The notes under the pieces were generated by a model. It did not search any database. It saw only the letters and a list, made by a program, of their open reading frames with translations, and was not told where the DNA came from. A DNA stretch of 9,362 bases from Streptomyces regalis (lineage in GTDB: Bacteria; Actinomycetota; Actinomycetes; Streptomycetales; Streptomycetaceae), in the NCBI RefSeq assembly GCF_001509475.1, contig NZ_LLZG01000101.1, forward strand, positions 1-9,362, in the 5' to 3' direction. Made by a program: the position numbers and the translations under genes. This document shows positions 1 through 6,300 of the stretch, one piece after another. The stretch's first letter is position 1. The number at the start of each line of letters is the position of its first letter.

Positions 1-404
1 CGCGGCGGCTGGGCGGGCGGGTACCGGGGCGGTGCTGTGCCCTGGTCATGACCTTGTTCATGGAGTCCCCGTTCGGTGAACCCGGAGAGATACCGGGCAG
101 TAACTTTGCGGTCGGTGATCTTGTACGGGGTTCCGGGTGTCGACGGCAAGGAAGCGGGGGCTCGGGGTGGGGGGCCGGAATGTTCACTTATCTGGGTGAT
201 CCGCAGACGCGGAAGGCGGTGATGGCGGGCCTGCACCGGGTGAATTTCCGGACCGGAGTGGACGCCGTGCGGGGTGGTGGTGGGGACTCGAAAGGGGACG
301 CCCGCACGTATCCTGAAGGCCGTCCGGAAGGTGCGGGACCGGGAGCTGCGGGACCCGCCCTTCCGAGTCCTTGCGGAGCCTTACGAACACGAAAGCGGTC
401 AGCC
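1..404. other. Gene-free leader region with several inverted repeats
   Basis: I see no convincing gene here. One forward frame stays open from base 48 into the DUF6912 gene, but its translation is Gly/Arg-rich low-complexity sequence and I treat it as non-coding. Inverted repeats present: 24-30 with 39-45 (7 pairs, one G-T), possibly the terminator of a gene left of the window; 81-85 with 93-97; 175-187 with 240-251 (11 pairs around a small internal loop), which encloses 201-204/209-212 and 217-221/234-238; and the stronger 325-365 stem listed separately. In GC-rich DNA short stems arise by chance, so only the nested arrangement is noteworthy. No convincing -35/-10 pair was found. Confidence 0.5.
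325..365 (+). promoter_or_regulatory. Stem-loop in the presumed 5' leader of the DUF6912 gene
   Basis: Bases 325-331 (CGGAAGG) pair with 359-365 (CCTTCCG), and 333-337 (GCGGG) with 354-358 (CCCGC). This gives a 12-bp stem with one bulged T at 332 and a 16-base loop. It ends 39 bases before the ATG. No run of T follows, so it is not a textbook intrinsic terminator. It could be a leader structure, an attenuator-like element or a factor-assisted terminator of upstream transcription. The pairing is visible in the sequence; the role is inference. Confidence 0.35.
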
Positions 405-920
405 ATGCGCGTCTATGTCCCCCTGACCCTCCCCGGTCTCGCCGAGGCCTACAAGACGGGTGAGCTGGGGACCGGGCCACTCGTCGCGTACGGCGTCACG
501 CCCGCGTTGCGCGAGTGGTATCTCTCCGACGACATCGAGGAGTTGGAGTACGCGGCGCTGAACCGTGCCGCGCTGGCCTCGCTGCGGCTGCTGGCGGCGG
601 ACTCCGGGGCGCTGCGGCGCCGGGTCGTGGTCGCCGTCGACGTGCCCGACGGGGTTGCGGTCGCCGATCCCGACCGGGGACTGGATCCGTCGGCCCTGGG
701 GGAGGTGCGGATCGCCGGGGGTGTGGCGCTGGCCAAGGCGGCCGCCGTGCATGTCGACTCGGGTGACGCGGAGGCGGACGTGGCGGCCGCCGCCGCGGCG
801 CTGGAGGCGGCCGACAGTGGGGACGACGACGCGCAGTTCGTCGTCGACGGGGCCGAGGACCACGAGCTGCTGTGGTACGCGACCCAGGAGATTCCGAATC
901 TGGTGGGGCTCGGCGGCTGA
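405..920 (+). CDS. DUF6912 family protein, function unknown
   Basis: A 171-aa protein starting MRVYVPLTLPGL. That opening and the segment REWYLSDDIEELEYAALNRAA match what I remember of the actinobacterial DUF6912 family, which has no assigned function. It looks soluble and cytoplasmic: there is no signal peptide or membrane segment. The N-terminal third alternates hydrophobic strand and helix; a VVVAVDVPDG strand sits near residues 68-77; residues ~119-145 are an Ala/Asp-rich acidic stretch (VAAAAAALEAADSGDDD); the tail ends HELLWYATQEIPNLVGLGG. The ATG at 405 is chosen because coding character and family homology begin there, although the frame is open upstream. The ribosome binding site is weak (GAAAG at 391-395). 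It reads in the same direction as the HAD gene, 92 bases apart, but that gene appears to have its own promoter. Confidence 0.8.
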   Translation: MRVYVPLTLPGLAEAYKTGELGTGPLVAYGVTPALREWYLSDDIEELEYAALNRAALASLRLLAADSGALRRRVVVAVDVPDGVAVADPDRGLDPSALGEVRIAGGVALAKAAAVHVDSGDAEADVAAAAAALEAADSGDDDAQFVVDGAEDHELLWYATQEIPNLVGLGG

Positions 921-931
921 GTCCGGGGTCG

Positions 932-964
932 GCACAGCTGCCTCGTTCTGCACAGGTGCCTCGT
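932..964. repeat. Tandem 15-base direct repeat upstream of the HAD promoter
   Basis: GCACAGCTGCCTCGT (932-946) is repeated as GCACAGGTGCCTCGT (950-964), 14 of 15 bases identical, with an 18-base period. The second copy ends 18 bases before the TTGTCAGTG element of the HAD promoter. The near-identity is seen directly. A role as a double operator or activator site is inference; it may be a simple duplication. Confidence 0.55.
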
Positions 965-982
965 GACCTGCTGTTCTCTTGA

Positions 983-1005
983 TTGTCAGTGGTGGCGGGT
1001 ACGGT
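983..1005 (+). promoter_or_regulatory. RecA-NDp / PafBC-type DNA-damage promoter
   Basis: TTGTCAGTG at 983-991, eight bases, then TACGGT at 1000-1005. This matches every fixed position of the RecA-NDp motif TTGTCRGTG-N8-TANNNT, known from mycobacterial DNA-damage genes and, in a closely similar form, from Streptomyces recA. In mycobacteria the motif is read by the activator PafBC with the housekeeping sigma factor. With the last T of the -10 at -7, transcription would start at about 1012, one base before the HAD ATG at 1013, so the message would be leaderless. The match is seen in the sequence; control by PafBC in this organism is inferred. Confidence 0.72.
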
Positions 1006-1012
1006 TTTTGGC

Positions 1013-1678
1013 ATGGGGAAGCAGGTAGGGGCGCACATCGTCTGGGACTGGAACGGGACGCTGTTCCACGACAATGACGCGATCATCGGGGCGACGAACG
1101 CGGCGTTCGGCGAGCTGGGACTCGAGCCGATCACGATGGAGCAGTACCGGGCGCTGTACTGCGTGCCGGTGCCGAAGTTCTACGAGCGGTTGCTGGGGCG
1201 GCTGCCGACGGACGCCGAGTGGGAGGTCATGGACGAGACCTTCCACCGGTACTACACCGAGCACCGGGTGAGGTGCGGGCTCACCGAGGGTGTGGCGGAG
1301 CTGCTCGTGGAGTGGCGGTCGGCGGGGCGCAGCCAGTCGATCCTCAGCATGTACGGGCATGAGGAACTCATCCCGCTGGTCCGGGGGTTCGGGATCGAGG
1401 AGCACTTCATACGCGTCGACGGGCGGACCGGGCCGTCCGGGGGCAGCAAGGCCGAGCACATGGTGCGGCACATCGAGGCGCTCGTGAGCGTGGACCCGGC
1501 CCGCACGGTGGTGATCGGGGACGCGGCCGACGACGCGGTGGCGGCGCTGCATGTGGGGGCGCGGGCCGTGCTCTACACCGGGGGGTCGCACAGTCGGGCC
1601 AGCCTTGAGCAGGTGGGGGTGCCGGTGGTGGACACGCTGGGGGAGGCGGTCGCGGAGGCGGAGCGGTTGGCGGCGTAG
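1013..1678 (+). CDS. HAD-superfamily hydrolase (Gph/phosphatase-like)
   Basis: A 221-aa cytoplasmic protein with all four HAD motifs in order. Motif I is IVWDWNGTLF, nucleophile Asp12. Motif II is the Ser in ILSMYG, Ser112. Motif III is Lys146 in GGSKAEHM. Motif IV is VVIGDAADD, Asp170 and Asp174. The helical stretch between motifs I and II (about residues 20-95) is a C1-type cap as in phosphoglycolate phosphatase relatives. Such enzymes usually hydrolyse a phosphate ester through an aspartyl-phosphate; the substrate cannot be read from the sequence. The second acidic residue of DxD is Asn14, which departs from the classical phosphatase motif. Possible starts at TTG 983, GTG 989 and GTG 992 lie inside the promoter motif, so I chose ATG 1013. 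No Shine-Dalgarno site precedes it, consistent with a leaderless message. It converges on the DJ-1/PfpI gene. Confidence 0.9.
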   Translation: MGKQVGAHIVWDWNGTLFHDNDAIIGATNAAFGELGLEPITMEQYRALYCVPVPKFYERLLGRLPTDAEWEVMDETFHRYYTEHRVRCGLTEGVAELLVEWRSAGRSQSILSMYGHEELIPLVRGFGIEEHFIRVDGRTGPSGGSKAEHMVRHIEALVSVDPARTVVIGDAADDAVAALHVGARAVLYTGGSHSRASLEQVGVPVVDTLGEAVAEAERLAA

Positions 1679-1699
1679 GCGAGCGCGCTGGCCGGGCAG

Positions 1700-1726
1700 G
1701 CCGGGCACGCTTGTGAGGTGCCCGGC
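1700..1726. terminator. Hairpin between convergent genes, possible bidirectional terminator
   Basis: GCCGGGCAC (1700-1708) and GTGCCCGGC (1718-1726) form a perfect 9-bp stem around a 9-base loop. It lies 21 bases after the HAD stop codon and 75 bases past the end of the convergent DJ-1/PfpI gene. No T-run follows on either strand, as is common for Streptomyces terminators, so its efficiency is uncertain. The stem is seen directly; terminator function is inferred from placement. Confidence 0.5.
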
Positions 1727-1801
1727 GTCGGGGCTCGGTGGTGGGTCAAGCGGCCCGGCGGCGGGCGGGGTGCCCCCAAGCTGCTTCAGCAGGCCGTCCC
1801 G

Positions 1802-2368
1802 TTACGTCACCGGTGCCTTCGCGCGCAGGACCGTCAGGAACTCGCGCATCCAGCCGGAGTGGTCCGGCCAGGCGCGGGAGGAGACCAGGGTGCCGTCGAC
1901 CACCGCCTCGGCGTCCTGGAAGGTGGCGCCGGCCGCCTGCATGTCCAGTTCCAGGGCGGGGTACGCCGTGACGCGGCGGCCGCGGAGGCTGTCGATCGCT
2001 GCGGTGAGCAGGGGGCCGTGGCAGATCTGGGCGACCGGCTTGTCGGCGTCGAAGAACGACTTGAGGATCTTGCGGAGTTCGGGGTCGTTGCGGAGGTACT
2101 CGGGGGCTCGGCCGCCGGGGATGACGACGGCGACGTAGTCGCCGGGGTCGACCTCGGAGAAGGCCAGGTCGGCGGGCCAGGTGTAGCCGGGTTTCTCGGT
2201 GTAGGTGTCGAAGTCGGGTTCGAAGTCGTGGACGACGAACTGGAGCTTCTTGCGGGTGGGAGCCGCGATGTGGACGTCGTAGCCCTCTTCGCGGAGGCGC
2301 TGGTACGGGTAGAGGACTTCGAGCGATTCGGCTGCGTCACCGGTGACGATGAGGATCTTGGGCGGCAT
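1802..2368 (-). CDS. DJ-1/PfpI family protein
   Basis: A 188-aa single-domain protein of the DJ-1/PfpI/YhbO superfamily, usual length for the family. It opens with the Rossmann-like strand KILIVTGDAAESLEVLYP, carrying Glu14. Next come VVIPGGRAPEYLRNDPEL with Glu90 at the position that PfpI proteases take from the neighbouring subunit, and AQICHGPLLTAA, the nucleophile elbow, with Cys116 and His117. The C-terminal SSRAWPDHSGWMREFL block is also typical. Relatives have been described as proteases, chaperones or deglycases of glycated protein and nucleotides; the deglycase role is disputed, and the sequence does not decide. No signal peptide, so cytoplasmic. An upstream in-frame ATG at 2410 exists, but 2368 is preferred: homology begins there and GAGGGGAG lies 8 bases before it. 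It is divergent from the glutamate dehydrogenase gene. Confidence 0.9.
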   Translation of the reverse strand: MPPKILIVTGDAAESLEVLYPYQRLREEGYDVHIAAPTRKKLQFVVHDFEPDFDTYTEKPGYTWPADLAFSEVDPGDYVAVVIPGGRAPEYLRNDPELRKILKSFFDADKPVAQICHGPLLTAAIDSLRGRRVTAYPALELDMQAAGATFQDAEAVVDGTLVSSRAWPDHSGWMREFLTVLRAKAPVT

Positions 2369-2376
2369 GTCGGGCG

Positions 2377-2384
2377 CTCCCCTC
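2377..2384 (-). promoter_or_regulatory. Ribosome binding site fixing the DJ-1/PfpI start
   Basis: On the minus strand GAGGGGAG lies 8 bases before the ATG at 2368, a strong Shine-Dalgarno match at good spacing. It lies inside the reading frame of the longer alternative start at 2410, and so favours the shorter protein. Confidence 0.7.
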
Positions 2385-2408
2385 AGGCGGGCGTGCGCTG
2401 TCATGGCC

Positions 2409-2437
2409 ACTGTGCCTCAGGTTTTCGGCCGCGCCAA
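2409..2437 (-). promoter_or_regulatory. Weak candidate promoter for the DJ-1/PfpI gene
   Basis: On the minus strand TTGGCG (2437-2432) and CACAGT (2414-2409) are separated by 17 bases. They resemble the housekeeping TTGACN and TANNNT elements with one mismatch each. Transcription would start near 2402, giving a leader of about 34 bases that contains the ribosome binding site. The spacing is right but the -10 is imperfect. Confidence 0.3.
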
Positions 2438-3008
2438 CCGGGAGGCGACAGTTGCAGCGGATCGCGCACGCACAGGCCTGCACTAGCTCGATCGTGTGAT
2501 GGTCTGCTCGCGGGCCTGCGGCGTGCCGGGTGGGCAGGCGTAGCGTCGTGGTGCGGTCTGGGACGCCGGGTGTGGTGCCAGCGTGCGGGGCCTCTGCGCC
2601 ACCAGTGAGATGGTTCAGGGCCTCCCCGAGGACTTCGAGTGACTCCCCTTGGGAGAGTTTGGTCCATACGCAGCCCCGCGCCATGGGCTGCCGCCTGCGC
2701 CCGTTCGTGCCGCTCAGGTGGCACGGGCGGGCGTGGCTGATTCCGACCCAGAGCCATAACTGTCCGTGGGCTGCCGATGCCGGTGGGTTGGTCGGCCGTG
2801 CCCAGCCGCTCCGTCACACCGCTGTTTTCGGACACGGGCTGCCTCGCGATGGCATGCTTTCGCCTCGGTTTTTGTCCCTGCCTCTGCCTCAGCGCTGCAC
2901 CCCAGCCTTCCCCTCGCCACCCCGCCGCGCCAGTTACGCCCTCCGCACCCCCTTTGCCCCTGTGCAGAACGTCAAAGTTCCACCCCCGGTTTTGTACACA
3001 TACGGCTC

Positions 3009-3039
3009 ATGACGGGCCCCCTGTAAGGAGCGATAGCCT
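3009..3039 (+). promoter_or_regulatory. Weak candidate promoter for the glutamate dehydrogenase gene
   Basis: ATGACG (3009-3014) resembles TTGACN, and TAGCCT (3034-3039) fits TANNNT. The spacer is 19 bases, at the long end. If used, transcription would start near 3046 and leave a leader of about 340 bases before the dehydrogenase ATG. No better pair was found closer to the gene. Confidence 0.28.
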
Positions 3040-3065
3040 TAGTGGCGTGATCAGCGCGATAGCTC

Positions 3066-3087
3066 GCGGGAGCACTGTTGCTCCTGC
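3066..3087 (+). promoter_or_regulatory. Hairpin in the presumed leader of the glutamate dehydrogenase gene
   Basis: GCGGGAGCA (3066-3074) pairs with TGCTCCTGC (3079-3087) around the four-base loop CTGT. The stem has nine base pairs, one of them G-T. It lies some 20 bases after the start site predicted from the candidate promoter at 3034-3039 and 300 bases before the ATG. No T-run follows, so a terminator is unlikely. Function unknown. Confidence 0.4.
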
Positions 3088-3386
3088 CCTGCGCCCGGCG
3101 AACACGGACGACATCCGTGACCGGGCGGCGGTCGCTGGTCTTCGCGGGCGGGAGGGGGGCGCAAGGGCTCCCGGGACGTCATGCACAGCCTGGGCCCGGA
3201 CGCCGCAGAGAGCAGCGTCACACCCCGTGGGCAGCTCAAGATTGGCTCATATATCCCCGCTCATCTCACCTCGCGGCATAGCGTCGAAGCAGACCGGACA
3301 CCCCGCGTCGCGGCGTTACGCCGGAGGGGAAGAGACCGTACTTCCTTCAACGTCACGCAACGGCGCGCGACAGGAGCCAGAGGACA

Positions 3387-6300
3387 ATGCAGACCAAGCT
3401 GGACGAAGCCAAGGCCGAGCTGCTCGAGAGGGCCGCCCGGGTAGCTGAGAACAGCCCGGTCGGGGGGTATCTACCGACTGGGACGACGGACGAGGGCACC
3501 GCCGGCACCCCGGACCACGACACCGTGCTCGCGTTCCTCCAGCGCTACTACCTGCACACCGCACCGGAGGACCTCAGCGACCGCGACCCGGTCGACATCT
3601 TCGGAGCCGCCTTCTCGCACTACCGTCTGGCCGAGAACCGCCCCCAGGGCACGGCCAACGTGCGGGTTCACACGCCCACCGTGGAAGAGAACGGGTGGAC
3701 CTGCAGCCACTCCGTCGTCGAAGTCGTCACCGACGACATGCCGTTCCTGGTCGACTCCGTCACCAATGAGCTGACGCGGCAGGGGCGGGGGATCCATGTG
3801 GTCATCCACCCGCAGGTGTCCGTCCGCCGCGATGTCACCGGCAAGCTCATCGAGGTGCTCCCCGAGCCGCCCGCCGGCGAGCTGCCGCACGACACCCACA
3901 TCGAGTCCTGGATCCACGTCGAGATCGACCGTGAGACCGACCGCGCCGATCTGAAGCAGATCACCGCCGACCTGCTGCGCGTCCTGTCCGACGTCCGCGA
4001 GGCCGTCGAGGACTGGAGCAAGATGCGGGACGCGGCCCTGCGGATGGCCGACGAACTGCCCACCGAGCCCACCTCCGACCTGCGTGAGCAGGAGGTCGAG
4101 GAGGCCCGCGAGCTGCTGCGCTGGCTGGCCGACGACCACTTCACCTTCCTCGGCTACCGCGAGTACGAGCTGCGCGAGGACGACTCCCTGGCCGCCGTGC
4201 CCGGCACCGGCCTGGGCATCCTGCGCTCCGACCCGCACCACTCCGAGACCGACAGCCACCCGGTCAGCCCGTCCTTCGAACGGCTGCCCGCCGACGCCCG
4301 CGCCAAGGCCCGCGAGCACAAGCTGCTCATCCTCACCAAGGCCAACAGCCGGGCGACCGTGCACCGGCCGTCGTACCTCGACTACGTCGGGGTGAAGAAG
4401 TTCGACGAGAACGGGGAGGTCGTCGGCGAGCGGCGCTACCTGGGCCTGTTCTCCTCGGCCGCGTACACCGAGTCCGTCCGCCGGGTGCCCGTCATCCGGC
4501 GCAAGGTGGACGAGGTGCTGGAGGTCGCCGGGTTCTCGCCGCACAGCCACGACGGGCGCGACCTGCTGCAGATCCTGGAGACGTACCCGCGCGACGAGCT
4601 CTTCCAGACCCCGGTCCCCGAGCTCCAGCGCATCGCCACCTCCGTCCTGTACCTCCAGGAGCGCCGTCGGCTGCGGCTCTACCTGCGGCAGGACGAGTAC
4701 GGCCGCTACTACTCGGCCCTCGTCTACCTCCCGCGCGACCGCTACACCACCGGCGTACGCCTGCGGATCATCGACATCCTGAAGGAGGAACTCGGCGGTA
4801 CCAGCGTCGACTTCACCGCCTGGAACACCGAGTCGATCCTCTCCCGGCTGCACTTCGTCGTCCGCGTCCCGCAGGGCACCGAGCTGCCACAGCTGTCCGA
4901 CGCCGACAAGGAGCGCATCGAGGCCCGCCTGGTCGAGGCCGCCCGCTCCTGGGCCGACGGTTTCGCCGACGCGCTCAACGCCGAGCTCGGTGAGGAGCGC
5001 GCCGCCGAGCTGCTGCGCCGGTACTCGGGCGCCTTCGCCGAGGGCTACAAGGCCGACCACACCCCGCGCTCCGCGGTCTCCGACCTGGTCCACATCGAAC
5101 AGCTCACCGAGGAGAACAACTTCTCGCTGAGCCTGTACGAGCCGGTCGGCGCCGCCCCGGAGGAGCGCCGGTTCAAGATCTACCGCAAGGGCGCGGCCGT
5201 CTCCCTGTCCGCGGTCCTGCCGGTCCTCAGCCGACTCGGCGTCGAGGTCGTGGACGAGCGGCCGTACGAACTGCGCTGCTCCGACCGCAGCGTCGCCTGG
5301 ATCTACGACTTCGGCCTGCGCATGCCCAAGTTCCCGGGCGGCGACTACCTGGGCGACGACGCACGCGAACGCTTCTCGGAGGCCTTCGCCGCGACCTGGA
5401 CCGGCAAGGCGGAGAACGACGGCTTCAACGCCCTCGTGCTGAGCGCCGGGCTGACCTGGCGGCAGGCGATGGTGCTGCGGGCGTACGCCAAGTACATGCG
5501 GCAGGCGGGCTCCACCTTCTCGCAGGACTACATGGAGGACACCCTCCGCAACAACGTCCACACCACCCGCCTGCTCGTCTCCCTGTTCGAGGCGCGGATG
5601 TCGCCGGACCGCCAGCGCGCGGGCCGCGAGATCGTGGACGCGCTGCTCGAAGAGGTCGACGCGGCGCTCGACCAGGTGGCGAGCCTCGACGAGGACCGGA
5701 TCCTGCGGTCCTTCCTCACCGTCATCAAGGCGACCCTGCGCACGAACTTCTTCCAGGAGGCGGCGGGCGGCCAGCCGCACGACTACGTCTCCATGAAGTT
5801 CGACCCGCAGGCCATCCCCGACCTCCCGGCGCCGCGCCCGGCGTACGAGATCTGGGTGTACTCGCCGCGCGTCGAGGGCGTGCACCTGCGCTTCGGCAAG
5901 GTCGCGCGAGGCGGCCTGCGCTGGTCCGACCGGCGTGAGGACTTCCGCACCGAGATCCTCGGCCTGGTCAAGGCGCAGATGGTGAAGAACACCGTCATCG
6001 TGCCGGTCGGCGCCAAGGGCGGCTTCGTCGCCAAGCAGCTGCCGGACCCGGGCGTGGACCGGGACGCGTGGCTGGCGGAGGGCATCGCCAGCTACAAGAC
6101 GTTCATTTCGGCGCTGCTCGACATCACCGACAACATGGTCGCGGGCGAGGTCGTGCCGCCGTCGGACGTCGTCCGGCACGACGAGGACGACACCTACCTC
6201 GTCGTCGCCGCCGACAAGGGCACCGCGACCTTCTCCGACATCGCCAACGGGGTCGCCGAGCAGTACAACTTCTGGCTCGGGGACGCCTTCGCCTCCGGCG

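Larger units (their letters stand above)
2438..3386. other. Long intergenic region between divergent DJ-1/PfpI and glutamate dehydrogenase genes
   Basis: I find no convincing gene in these ~950 bases. Frames of 100-220 codons exist on both strands, but their translations are rich in Arg, Pro, Ala and Ser, lack recognisable domains and mutually overlap. Two subregions stand out. About 2869-2995 is strikingly C/T-rich on the plus strand and carries short GAAC-N6-GTTC dyad symmetry at 2967-2980. About 3009-3386 could be a long transcribed leader for the dehydrogenase, with a candidate promoter at 3009-3039 and a clear hairpin at 3066-3087. An octamer GCGATAGC occurs at 3030-3037 and again at 3056-3063. 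A minus-strand frame near 2337-2684 (start MARGCVWTKLSQGESLEVLG) reads a little more like protein than the others, but I cannot place it in any family. Confidence 0.55.

Noticed and set aside
79..166. A c-di-AMP (ydaO-type) riboswitch suggested by GAACCCGG...CAGTAAC and GGAAGCGGGGG
   Set aside because: The order of the fragments is reversed compared with what I recall of the class, and the conserved GGGGAACCA and CAGCTAACC blocks are absent.
48..404. N-terminal extension of the DUF6912 protein
   Set aside because: The frame is open, but the product would be Gly/Arg-rich and unlike the family, whose members as I recall them begin MRVYVPLT; the region also holds inverted repeats typical of intergenic DNA.
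983..1012. Earlier starts for the HAD protein at TTG 983, GTG 989 or GTG 992
   Set aside because: These codons lie within the TTGTCAGTG promoter element, and the predicted transcript starts after them.
2369..2410. Longer DJ-1/PfpI start at ATG 2410
   Set aside because: The extra 14 residues lie before the first conserved strand, and a strong GAGGGGAG ribosome binding site sits 8 bases before the ATG at 2368.
2967..2980. LexA-type SOS box (GAAC...GTTC) in the gap before gdhB
   Set aside because: The half-sites are 6 bases apart; the actinobacterial LexA box has GAAC-N4-GTTC-type spacing.
1013..3386. A linked defence or repair island made of HAD, DJ-1/PfpI and the gap between DJ-1/PfpI and gdhB
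   Set aside because: The genes are convergent or divergent, have separate signals, show no mobile-element marks and resemble ordinary chromosomal genes; only the HAD promoter points to damage response.
2777..3448. Forward open frame running into the start of gdhB
   Set aside because: Its translation has no domain-like character, overlaps the well-supported gdhB start by 62 bases in another frame and covers the pyrimidine-rich stretch.
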